NCBI GenBank assembly: GCA_029013165.1 | Contig: JAQXMV010000122.1 | Coordinates: forward strand, 1-15,860 | Reading direction: 5' to 3' | DNA from: Oscillospiraceae bacterium | GTDB taxonomy: Bacteria; Bacillota; Clostridia; Oscillospirales; Acutalibacteraceae | DNA length: 15,860 bases | Shown: positions 1 to 6,531 of the stretch, in pieces | Numbering within the stretch: position 1 is the first letter of the stretch | How the letters are laid out: the number at the start of each line of letters is the position of its first letter | Notes under the pieces: generated by a model | Seen by the model: only the letters and a program-made list of their open reading frames with translations | Databases searched by the model: none | Told to the model about the DNA's origin: nothing | Position numbers and translations under genes: made by a program

Positions 1-38
1 CTTCTCGGCACACCGAGGACCTCATAGGGATCTCTCAT
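1..38 (-). CDS. J-domain (DnaJ-like) protein, N-terminal fragment only
   Basis: This gene starts at 38 on the minus strand and runs off the left edge. The visible codons read MRDPYEVLGVPR. That matches the opening of a J domain, whose first helix normally begins D-x-Y-x-x-L-G-V, so the product is probably a DnaJ-type co-chaperone that stimulates an Hsp70 partner. The HPD motif would lie outside the window. A purine-rich ribosome binding site (GAAAGGAAAG) sits upstream, inside the end of the DUF5685 gene. The start codon lies 17 bases inside that gene, which implies one transcript and translational coupling. Only 12 full codons are visible, so the full architecture (classical DnaJ, or a membrane or other J protein) is unknown. 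Confidence 0.7.
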   Translation of the reverse strand, partial: MRDPYEVLGVPR

Positions 39-897
39 TTTTATTCTTTCCTTTCAGTAGTTGATTCATCGTCACATACATTCCGTCAAAAATGATATTC
101 TCAACAATCGGTTCAAGACTTTTGTTTTTGATGTTGTCATAGGCTTCGCCCGCCATGGCACAGCTCATATTCATTGTGCCCCTGATTTCCTCTTTCTCTT
201 CATCGGTCAGGGCATCTTTCCCCGCACGGGAATATTTGCACAGGAAAACATTATAGCTGCCGGTCTTGCGATCCTTATCCATGTCGTCCAAAGCGTCGGC
301 AAGATAGACGAACTTACCGATGCCGTAACCGAAGCGGTAAATCTTTCCGTCGCCGTCGGGCAAACCGTAGGCCATGATCTTTCCCAGTGCCGACGCACTT
401 TCGTGGGCGGCCATATCCGCTGACGCGGTTCGGGAATTCTCATTTTTTCTTTGATTTTCCATAGCTTGCGCTATGATGGCGCACACTTCACCGTACATGG
501 CCTTAGCTTTTTTGAATTTCAAAAAAGCGTAAGGCAAAATCAGATACATAGCAAGTCTTTTCCAAAAGGAACCGTCGGCAATATTATCCCTGACTTTATA
601 ATAAAACATCATCATAGAAACGGCTGCACTGTATTTCAGCTCCTCTTCGGCATTGGTGCAGTCATTACATTTCTTGGCCGGATTAAAGCTACAGTGCCCG
701 GAGCAGTAGACCGGCGTTTTCGCGGCAAAGGAGAGACGCATCAGCGCCAGAAAAGCGGCGTCATAGCTGAGCGTCAGACGGGAAAGGGGGCCGAAATACC
801 GACCCAGAGCCTTGCAGACCGAACAGTAGATCCCTCGGTAGGCCTCATATTCCTTTACCTTCATCTCAGGCTTATTGGCTCTGATATAGCCGAACAT
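22..897 (-). CDS. DUF5685 family protein
   Basis: A 291-residue protein of unknown function. The start MFGYIRANKPEMKVKEYEAY followed by RGIYCSVCKALG is typical of the DUF5685 family of Clostridia. It has six cysteines in two clusters: C25-x2-C28, and C65-x3-C69-x7-C77-x2-C80, probably a metal site. Two acidic motifs also stand out: D104-x3-D108 in YKVRDNIAD, and D201-x2-D204-D205-x3-D209 in LADALDDMDKD, followed by the sequence KTGSYNVF. Their spacing and surroundings resemble the two Asp-rich motifs of squalene/phytoene-synthase-type enzymes; this is an inference, not an assignment. There is no signal peptide. Residues 111-131 are hydrophobic but are probably a helix of the fold. It has its own promoter and overlaps a downstream J-domain gene. 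The ATG at 897 has only a weak GGGG-type ribosome binding site. Confidence 0.85.
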   Translation of the reverse strand: MFGYIRANKPEMKVKEYEAYRGIYCSVCKALGRYFGPLSRLTLSYDAAFLALMRLSFAAKTPVYCSGHCSFNPAKKCNDCTNAEEELKYSAAVSMMMFYYKVRDNIADGSFWKRLAMYLILPYAFLKFKKAKAMYGEVCAIIAQAMENQRKNENSRTASADMAAHESASALGKIMAYGLPDGDGKIYRFGYGIGKFVYLADALDDMDKDRKTGSYNVFLCKYSRAGKDALTDEEKEEIRGTMNMSCAMAGEAYDNIKNKSLEPIVENIIFDGMYVTMNQLLKGKNKNERSL

Positions 898-928
898 TTC
901 TTTTCCCCGTTTCCGTAAAATATGCTCT

Positions 929-957
929 ATTATATATTATTTCTCACCGATTGTAAA
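929..957 (-). promoter_or_regulatory. Sigma-A-type promoter for the DUF5685 / J-domain pair
   Basis: On the minus strand, TTTACA (952-957) and TATAAT (929-934) are separated by exactly 17 bases. This matches the housekeeping promoter consensus with one mismatch in the -35 box. The predicted start of transcription is near 922, giving a leader of about 25 bases before the ATG at 897. Confidence 0.75.
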
Positions 958-995
958 CCTCAAAATTTAAACCAAGTCTAAAAACAAATAAATTG

Positions 996-1024
996 TTGAT
1001 TATTTTGCAGGAATATACTATAAT
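996..1024 (+). promoter_or_regulatory. Sigma-A-type promoter for the alpha/beta hydrolase
   Basis: TTGATT (996-1001) and TATAAT (1019-1024) are separated by 17 bases. Transcription should begin near 1031. The leader carries a strong GGAGG at 1045-1049, seven bases before the ATG at 1057. This promoter diverges from the one for DUF5685; their -35 boxes are 38 bases apart in an AT-rich stretch. Confidence 0.78.
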
Positions 1025-1056
1025 GATGTCAGAATCTGACTGACGGAGGTAAAAAT

Positions 1057-2001
1057 ATGTCGATCACCAAAAAAGATGCTTATTATATTTCCTCAACGGG
1101 AATCAATAAAATCCATTGCTGTATCTGGCAGGACGAAGAGATTCAGCCTATCGGCGTTTTCCAGATTGCCCACGGCGTCTCCGAGCACATCGAACGCTAT
1201 GATGAATTTGCCCGTTTTCTTGCAGGCAACGGCTATATCGTCTGCGGAAATGACCATCTCGGCCACGGCAAAAGCGTCGAATCGCCGGAAGATCTGGGCT
1301 TCTTTGCCGAAGAGGACGGAGACCGGCATCTTGTAGAGGATATGCACATTCTCTATACGATCATGCACAAACGCTATCCGGAGCTGCCCTATTATATGCT
1401 GGGACACAGCATGGGCTCTTTCTGCGTGCGTGTTTATGCCACTTCTTTTGCCCATGAGCTCAGCGGTATCATACTCTGCGCCACCGGCGAGCTGCCGTCG
1501 GCAGCAGTGGTTCTGGAAGAACCTCTGAAACTGCTTTGCAAAAAAATGGGTGCTAGAGCCGCCGTTTCCAACGCCCCGATCAATTTTGTTCTCAAAACCG
1601 TAATCAAGGATGCAAAGTCACATCTTGACTGGATCAGCTGCCGAGAAGAAAATCTCGATCTGTACAGAGCAGATCCTCTGTGCGGTGCCGATCTGAAGCT
1701 GGGCGGTATGCGTGACCTCGTGGCGATCGCCAACTCCGCCTGCACCGATGAATGGGCGTATCTCATTCCGCCGACACTGCCCATTCTCATCATTTCCGGA
1801 GCCAAGGATATCATTGGCTTCAACGGACGCGGCGTCATCAATGTCTGCGACAATCTGGAGGAGGCAGGCCATGAGCCGAAGGTCATTCTCTATCCCGGAG
1901 ACAGACATGAAATCCTAAACGAGGACGACAGAGAGAATGTTTACCATGACATTCTGCAGTGGCTCGGCGAGACCAAAGAGATTAATGCAGCTTTACATTA
2001 A
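1057..2001 (+). CDS. Alpha/beta hydrolase, monoacylglycerol-lipase-like (Hydrolase_4 / S33 type)
   Basis: A 314-residue cytosolic alpha/beta hydrolase with no signal peptide. The oxyanion-hole region is FQIAHGVSEH (about 35-44), followed by NDHLGHGKS (65-73), which is typical of the monoglyceride lipase / lysophospholipase branch. The likely triad is Ser118 in GHSMGS, Asp251 in SGAKD and His284 in GDRHEIL. Residues of roughly 145-235 between strands probably form the lid that sets substrate choice. Family knowledge suggests hydrolysis of monoacylglycerols, lysophospholipids or other short esters; the true substrate cannot be read from sequence. It is a single-gene unit with its own promoter and terminator, and the only firm plus-strand gene here. 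The start is fixed by GGAGG at 1045-1049. The carboxyl end has a short tail beyond the last helix. Confidence 0.9.
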   Translation: MSITKKDAYYISSTGINKIHCCIWQDEEIQPIGVFQIAHGVSEHIERYDEFARFLAGNGYIVCGNDHLGHGKSVESPEDLGFFAEEDGDRHLVEDMHILYTIMHKRYPELPYYMLGHSMGSFCVRVYATSFAHELSGIILCATGELPSAAVVLEEPLKLLCKKMGARAAVSNAPINFVLKTVIKDAKSHLDWISCREENLDLYRADPLCGADLKLGGMRDLVAIANSACTDEWAYLIPPTLPILIISGAKDIIGFNGRGVINVCDNLEEAGHEPKVILYPGDRHEILNEDDRENVYHDILQWLGETKEINAALH

Positions 2002-2020
2002 TCTCAGCAAACGCAAATCA

Positions 2021-2062
2021 GCCTCAGATAAGCGGTGAAAACCGTTTATCTGAGGCTTTTTT
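2021..2062 (+). terminator. Intrinsic terminator of the alpha/beta hydrolase gene
   Basis: A 16-bp stem (2021-2036 with 2041-2056, including one G-U pair) closed by a GAAA tetraloop is followed by six T residues (2057-2062). It starts 19 bases after the TAA stop codon. A GNRA-type loop and an uninterrupted T-run make this a strong Rho-independent terminator. Confidence 0.93.
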
Positions 2063-2082
2063 CATCGAAACATCAAATGATA

Positions 2083-2117
2083 GAAAAGATCGGGAGAAAC
2101 CCAAGTGAGTTTCTCCC
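2083..2117 (-). terminator. Probable intrinsic terminator of the Cys-repeat protein gene
   Basis: GGGAGAAAC (2092-2100) and GTTTCTCCC (2109-2117) form a perfect 9-bp stem with an 8-base loop. On the minus strand it is followed by GATCTTTTC, so it terminates transcription arriving from the large gene that ends at 2154. It faces the hydrolase terminator, so the two convergent genes are insulated. The T-run is short and interrupted, so efficiency may be moderate. Confidence 0.65.
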
Positions 2118-2153
2118 AATGATTCATTTTGCGTTAAGATTTACCGATAATCC

Positions 2154-5100
2154 TTAGTGTGCCACACCGCATTTGCAGGTGTTATTGCCGAAGAGGTGCC
2201 AGAAAATTCTCACGATAACATACAGGAACTTACCGAAGAAATCTGTTCTGTGGCACAGACAGTCGCAGTTTGCCGTGGGATCCTCGGGCTCTTCAGGCTC
2301 TTCCGCCTTGACGCTGTCGATATCCACGATAACCAGATCGCCCAGTTCATCGGCCATGAAGCAGAGATAACCGTCGTTATATTCGGCCTCAATCTTTATC
2401 AGCTTTGAGGTTCCGATATCTTTGGTGAAAAGATCGGTGGTGTTCAGACTGAAACCGTCGGGCAGCTTGATCTTGACATAGACCGGACTGGTAGGATCCA
2501 GAGGTGTCTCTCCGTTTTTCGGCAGAACGCCGATTCTGAGACCCTTGACTCTGGTATACTCAATCTTGAAGTAGTCGTTGCCGTCAAATTCCTCGACGGA
2601 AAGGCTCACATCATAAAGTCCGAAAGTGCCCTCGGTGTATTCAATGATGACGCCGTTGGCCTCGTCACTGAGCGTGAAGCTCTTGAGTCTGGGTATGACT
2701 TCGGTTTCCGAAGCGGTGCAGCCCTCATTGACGCAGGTACGCTTTTTCAGGCCGTCCTTGGCAATGGTGGCAGTCTTCACAACTTCCCATTCGCCGTATT
2801 CATGCTGATTGGTGGCAGGAATGAGTGTGATGGTGGCCTCGTAGATGGCGCCGCAGAATTTACAGTGCATAGACTTCTGACCGGGATTGATGCAGGTGGG
2901 CTCAAAGTCTATTTCATAGGTGCTGTTGTAGATATGTTTTCCCGTTGCCGGTACGGTGACGATCTCGCCCTTGACCGCACCGCAGACAGCGCATTTTTCA
3001 TAGGCTTCGCAGCCGTCCTCAACACAGGTAGGCAACTTGGCGTCAACGGTTTCATAAGTATGCGCGGCCATGGGAATGGCCTCATTCTTGACTGCGTCGC
3101 AGCGTGCGCAGACATAGTGTCCTGCGCCCTCTTCGGTGCAGGTGGGAGCCTGATCAACAATGATCTCACCGCTGAAATCGTGATTGTCAGGATCTATTTC
3201 CGTTGTCTCGGATTTCGTCGCATCGCAAACCGTGCAGACATATACGGTGGTGCCGGTTTCGGTGCAGGTGGCGACGACGGTCTTTTCCTTATCAACAGCA
3301 AAATCATGGTTGCCCGTTGCACTGATCTCCTCGCCGCTTTCCAGCAGAGCGTCACAGCCGGAACAGTAGGTATCACCGGTATAACCTTTAGCGCCGCAGG
3401 TGGCCGCCTTTTCGTCTTGGAGATAGGTTTCTCCGATATGGTTTTCGGGATCCACCGGTGTCATGCTGCCCTCTTTTACCATTTTCTGACAGGCGGGGCA
3501 AACGAGATCGCCGCTGTAGCCCTCATCCTTACAGGTGGCTTTCACTGCGCCAACCGGAAGAGGCTCACTGGAATGGTTACTCGAGTCAATGGGAACAACT
3601 CTTGTAAGCGTAGCTTTTTCGCACTTGCATTTTGCTTCGGCAAGGCCCGTAGCAACACAGGTGGCCGGTTCTGTGACGACATAAGCGTCGTCACTGGCGT
3701 AGTGCTCCTTGGCCGAAATGGTGATCACATCAGTCACGGCAGAGCACGGTTTGCCGGTCTCGTCTATATTGGTACAGCATCTGGCTTTTGTGCCGGCGAC
3801 ACCGCAATACGGCTCGTCAATGACGGAAAACTCTGCACTATAAGCATGGGCATCTTCATCAACAGGGAGAGATACCTCTTTGGTATAGTCGCACTTGGTG
3901 CACTGATATACGGCGCTGCCGGTTTTCATACAGGTGGCCGGCGTGCTTTTGATGGGAGTGTCACCCATAGCGTGTTCCGTTTCAGCAATATCCCCAAAAA
4001 ACTGAATAAAGCCGCAAACCTTACATTTTATGCCGTATTGGCACATTTTTTTACCGTTTTCAACCTTAGCATAGATTTCCATCTCGCCGTTATCGTGTCC
4101 GGTAATTTCATCAACATCGTATATCATGGAAATGCCGCAGAGCTCGCAGGTCTTTTTAGCCTTTCCTTTTTCTGTGCAAGTATCGGGCTCGATGATCTCC
4201 TCATCGCCCCACTGGTGGGCATCGGGATCAATATCAATAGAAATCTGACTGTCGGGTTTTATGGCATTACAAACGAGACAATGAATGGAGGCCGAGCCTG
4301 CTTCTTTACAGGTAGGTTCTTGATCCGTTGTCCGCTGAGTGTTCCATGAGTGGTTGCCGGTGGCAGGAATGGTAAAGCTCTCCTGTTCCTCACAGTCCTC
4401 ACGGGTGCAGACCCTATAACCGCTGCCGTCTTCTCCGCAGGTAGCTTCCTTTACGGTGATGGGCTCTCCGGTGAAATCATGACCGAGAGCAGGAATCTCT
4501 TCACCGCCGGAAATGTGAGTGCCGCAAACAGAGCAAATCACTTCGTCCTCTTTACCGGCCTCAGTGCAGGTGGCGGCAGTACCTTTTACGGTTTCCTGCG
4601 TATGTTCACCAACAGGAGCGATTGACACAGGTTCTGAGTCCGCACCGCAGACCTTACAGACATGGTGACCACTACCCTCTATACCGCAGTTGGGCTGCTT
4701 ATCTATCTTCAACTCTCCGGTGAAATCATGACCCTTGGCAGGAATCTCTTCGCCGCCGGAAATGTGTGCCTTACAAACCGAGCAAATCACTTCGTCTGCT
4801 TTGCCTGCTTCAGTACAAGTGGCGGCATAACCTGTTACAGTTTCCTCTGTATGTTTACCGGTGGCCGGAATTACCACGGCCTCTGACTCTGCCTCACAGC
4901 GTGTACATTTATAATGACCGCTACCGTCAACGGCACAAGTGGGATCCGTGTCCGTAATCAGATTGGTTTCATCGAAATTATGACCGAGAGCCTCCGTGGC
5001 GCCACCCTGCTCGATGATCTTCCCGCAGTCGGGGCACTTTTTGCTGTCGGCTGTGCCGGTTTCAGTGCAGGAGGCCGGTGTGCCGGGTACGGTCTCCAGC

Positions 5101-5645
5101 TCTGCGGCATGGCCCTTGGCGTCGATCTCCTCAGTGTAGCTCAGGCCACAGACGGAGCAGGCATAGGTCGCTACGCCCTTTTCCTCGCACTGAGGTTCCG
5201 TGGTGACGGTGCGGACATAGGTGTGATCCGTTGTTTCATAATGAATAGCCGCATCGGTGAGCTTGCTGTTGCCCGAAGCAATGGAAATGGCCTTCCACTG
5301 AGCCTCGGTGCCGGCATAGAAAACATATTTGAGATTGTCACAACCGAAATAGAAAACATACTGACCGACAGCGGTGATGCTGACGGGAATCGTGACGCTC
5401 TCGATGTCCTTGCCGTTGAAAACGGAGCTATTGAGGGCTACCACACTTTTGCCGTTATATTCCGACGGGATCACGACATCCTTATCCGAACCCTTATAGC
5501 TGAAAATGCCATAGGCTTCTCCGTCGTTGACCAGCTCATAGCCAAATTCATCGGCAGAGCTGCCCAGACTGGCAAAAGGTACTGCCGTCACTATCATCAG
5601 CAACGCAAGCATCAGTGAACACAGCTTTTTGAATGATCTGTTCAT
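2154..5645 (-). CDS. Large secreted surface protein: signal peptide, BspA-type LRR segment, about 20 Cys/His tandem repeats, Cys-rich C-terminal module
   Basis: A 1163-residue exported protein of unknown function. Residues 1-31 are a signal peptide: NRSFKK, a hydrophobic core, then a cleavage-like SSA before DE, with no lipobox. Residues about 35-136 resemble a BspA-type leucine-rich segment (VTIPVSITAVGQYVFYFGC, then YAGTEAQWKAI). Residues about 148-988 hold some 20 repeats of about 42 residues with the pattern TC-x5-7-G-x4-8-C-x2-C-x10-20-(G/N)H. Residues 989-1120 look beta-rich. A PEEPEDP linker then leads to a module from C1127 to H1163. No LPxTG motif, dockerin or SLH domain was seen. 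The ribosome binding site is GGGAGG, about ten bases before the ATG. A consensus promoter lies upstream and a terminator downstream. Such proteins are known in gut Clostridia, but their roles (adhesion, metal binding) are unproven. Proper export is well supported; function is not. Confidence 0.85.
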   Translation of the reverse strand: MNRSFKKLCSLMLALLMIVTAVPFASLGSSADEFGYELVNDGEAYGIFSYKGSDKDVVIPSEYNGKSVVALNSSVFNGKDIESVTIPVSITAVGQYVFYFGCDNLKYVFYAGTEAQWKAISIASGNSKLTDAAIHYETTDHTYVRTVTTEPQCEEKGVATYACSVCGLSYTEEIDAKGHAAELETVPGTPASCTETGTADSKKCPDCGKIIEQGGATEALGHNFDETNLITDTDPTCAVDGSGHYKCTRCEAESEAVVIPATGKHTEETVTGYAATCTEAGKADEVICSVCKAHISGGEEIPAKGHDFTGELKIDKQPNCGIEGSGHHVCKVCGADSEPVSIAPVGEHTQETVKGTAATCTEAGKEDEVICSVCGTHISGGEEIPALGHDFTGEPITVKEATCGEDGSGYRVCTREDCEEQESFTIPATGNHSWNTQRTTDQEPTCKEAGSASIHCLVCNAIKPDSQISIDIDPDAHQWGDEEIIEPDTCTEKGKAKKTCELCGISMIYDVDEITGHDNGEMEIYAKVENGKKMCQYGIKCKVCGFIQFFGDIAETEHAMGDTPIKSTPATCMKTGSAVYQCTKCDYTKEVSLPVDEDAHAYSAEFSVIDEPYCGVAGTKARCCTNIDETGKPCSAVTDVITISAKEHYASDDAYVVTEPATCVATGLAEAKCKCEKATLTRVVPIDSSNHSSEPLPVGAVKATCKDEGYSGDLVCPACQKMVKEGSMTPVDPENHIGETYLQDEKAATCGAKGYTGDTYCSGCDALLESGEEISATGNHDFAVDKEKTVVATCTETGTTVYVCTVCDATKSETTEIDPDNHDFSGEIIVDQAPTCTEEGAGHYVCARCDAVKNEAIPMAAHTYETVDAKLPTCVEDGCEAYEKCAVCGAVKGEIVTVPATGKHIYNSTYEIDFEPTCINPGQKSMHCKFCGAIYEATITLIPATNQHEYGEWEVVKTATIAKDGLKKRTCVNEGCTASETEVIPRLKSFTLSDEANGVIIEYTEGTFGLYDVSLSVEEFDGNDYFKIEYTRVKGLRIGVLPKNGETPLDPTSPVYVKIKLPDGFSLNTTDLFTKDIGTSKLIKIEAEYNDGYLCFMADELGDLVIVDIDSVKAEEPEEPEDPTANCDCLCHRTDFFGKFLYVIVRIFWHLFGNNTCKCGVAH
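2157..2267 (-). other. C-terminal Cys-flanked hydrophobic module of the surface protein
   Basis: Residues 1127-1163 read CDCLCHRT, then a hydrophobic stretch with a few basic residues (FFGKFLYVIVRIFWHLFG), then NNTCKCGVAH at the extreme end. The arrangement CxCxCH, about 24 residues, CxCGxxH follows an acidic Pro-rich linker. I recall similar tails on other repeat-rich exported proteins of Ruminococcaceae, but I know of no characterised function. It could be a metal-binding mini-domain, a membrane or wall anchor, or a sorting signal. Confidence 0.55.
2682..5204 (-). repeat. Coding tandem repeat array, about 20 units of ~126 bp
   Basis: About 20 degenerate units encode C..CxxC..(G/N/E)H and average 42 residues. 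Most units keep three cysteines and a terminal histidine. The last unit lacks the first Cys (TATIAKDG). One unit near residue 640 has an insertion and extra Cys (ARCCTNIDETGKPC). Units 4-5 and 6-7 are much closer to each other than to the rest, with a period of about 249 bases (compare about 4490-4553 with 4739-4802). This points to a recent two-unit duplication. Confidence 0.85.
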
Positions 5646-5708
5646 GTTTTGAATTCCTCCCTTTTAGAACTGAAATGAAACTCAATTTTCATTAATTGTA
5701 TCATGGAA

Positions 5709-5737
5709 ATTATAACCGACTATATGAGAATTGTCAA
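5709..5737 (-). promoter_or_regulatory. Perfect-consensus sigma-A promoter of the surface protein gene
   Basis: On the minus strand, TTGACA (5732-5737) and TATAAT (5709-5714) are separated by 17 bases. Both hexamers match the consensus exactly. Predicted transcription starts near 5702, leaving a leader of about 55 bases before the ATG at 5645. Strong expression is expected unless it is repressed. Confidence 0.88.
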
Positions 5738-5744
5738 TAATTTG

Positions 5745-5763
5745 GTCATGAATTTCACATGAC
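5745..5763. promoter_or_regulatory. Short inverted repeat upstream of the consensus promoter (possible operator or weak terminator)
   Basis: GTCATG (5745-5750) and CATGAC (5758-5763) are perfect arms around a 7-base AT-rich centre. The dyad lies 7 bases upstream of the -35 box of the surface protein promoter and 19 bases after the GDPD stop codon. It could bind a dimeric regulator, or act as a weak end signal for the long cluster; the minus-strand sequence after it is AT-rich but has no T-run. Confidence 0.3.
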
Positions 5764-5782
5764 AGCACATAATTTTAATAAT

Positions 5783-6502
5783 TTAGCGAAGTTTCTCAAT
5801 CATTCTGTCAGGGAAGTTACCGATCAGCGCATCAACTCCCATGGCGGAAAGTCTCTCGATGTCCTCGTATTCGTTGACAGTCCAGGTGTTGATCTCACAG
5901 CCGGCGGTGTGCATTTCATCAACCACTGCCTGAGAAAGGCTCAGATGGAGAGGATGACAGCACTGCACATTATTCTCGGCCGTGTATTTGCCGTAATTGA
6001 TCAGCCAGCTCTCACAGAGAAAGCCGCGCTTGATCTCCGGCGCGATCTGCGCACATCTGAGAATGGTGTAATGATTGAAGGAGGAAAGAATAATCTTTTC
6101 CTCGAGATGGAATTCACGGATCATGTCAATGGTCTTCTGCTCGATGGTGGGATACTCGAAAATTCCCGTTTTCAGTTCAATATTGGTGATCACATCGGTG
6201 TCCTTGACCAGTTCAAAATACTCCCTGAGGGTAGGAATTTTGTTCACGCCGTAAACACCCCGGAAGCCCGCCGAAGCATCAAAGGCCGAGAGCTCCTCAT
6301 AAGTCATGTCGCGGACAAGGCCCTGACCGTTACAGGTGCGCCGGATATCCTCGTCATGAATGATCACCAGAACATTGTCTTTCGTCAGATGAACATCCAG
6401 TTCGATACCGTCAACGCCGATTTCCACCGCCTTGCTGAAAGCAAGCATGGTGTTTTCCGGATACTTTCCGCTGAAACCTCTGTGTGCAAAAATTTTTGAC
6501 AT
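5783..6502 (-). CDS. Glycerophosphodiester phosphodiesterase (GDPD family)
   Basis: A 239-residue cytosolic enzyme that should hydrolyse glycerophosphodiesters, the products of phospholipid deacylation, to glycerol 3-phosphate and an alcohol. Family signatures are visible: AHRGFSGKYPENT (residues 6-18, catalytic His7-Arg8), GIELDVHLTKDNVLVIIHD (32-50, Glu34, Asp36, His49) and NIELK (107-111). The TIM-barrel end is NTWTVN and then GVDALIGNFPD. No signal peptide is present. I chose the ATG at 6502 because the protein then begins directly at the first barrel strand; an in-frame GTG at 6520 would add six residues (MKEVLS). It starts 29 bases after the polC stop codon, so it is likely the last gene of the cluster. 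Its placement beside lipid genes fits phospholipid turnover, though linkage to polC is probably lineage-specific. Confidence 0.88.
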   Translation of the reverse strand: MSKIFAHRGFSGKYPENTMLAFSKAVEIGVDGIELDVHLTKDNVLVIIHDEDIRRTCNGQGLVRDMTYEELSAFDASAGFRGVYGVNKIPTLREYFELVKDTDVITNIELKTGIFEYPTIEQKTIDMIREFHLEEKIILSSFNHYTILRCAQIAPEIKRGFLCESWLINYGKYTAENNVQCCHPLHLSLSQAVVDEMHTAGCEINTWTVNEYEDIERLSAMGVDALIGNFPDRMIEKLR

Positions 6503-6531
6503 GGATAACACTTCTTTCACTATATTATTTT

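Noticed and set aside
898..1056. Riboswitch or small RNA in the divergent intergenic region
   Set aside because: Both leaders are only about 25 bases long once the promoters are placed, leaving no room for a structured element.
2802..4349. A 515-codon plus-strand open frame opposite the Cys-repeat gene
   Set aside because: It is the antisense shadow of a repetitive gene whose codon bias keeps the opposite frame free of stops. It has no ribosome binding site or recognisable domain, while the minus-strand frame has a signal peptide, promoter and terminator.
2682..5204. Regular repeats taken as a CRISPR array
   Set aside because: The repeats are coding, degenerate, about 126 bp in period and part of one long reading frame; there are no unique spacers and no cas genes.
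2682..5204. CxxC units read as DNA-binding zinc fingers
   Set aside because: The protein has a clear signal peptide and the units lack the helix and basic residues of nucleic-acid-binding fingers, so an extracellular role is more likely.
4914..5618. A 234-codon plus-strand open frame with Ala/Gly-rich hydrophobic stretches
   Set aside because: It lies wholly opposite the N-terminal part of the surface protein gene and looks like an antisense shadow of the same composition.
6503..6520. GTG start at 6520 for the GDPD gene
   Set aside because: The added residues MKEVLS precede the conserved first barrel strand and the ATG at 6502 is sufficient; the choice is not certain because the ribosome binding sites are weak in both cases.
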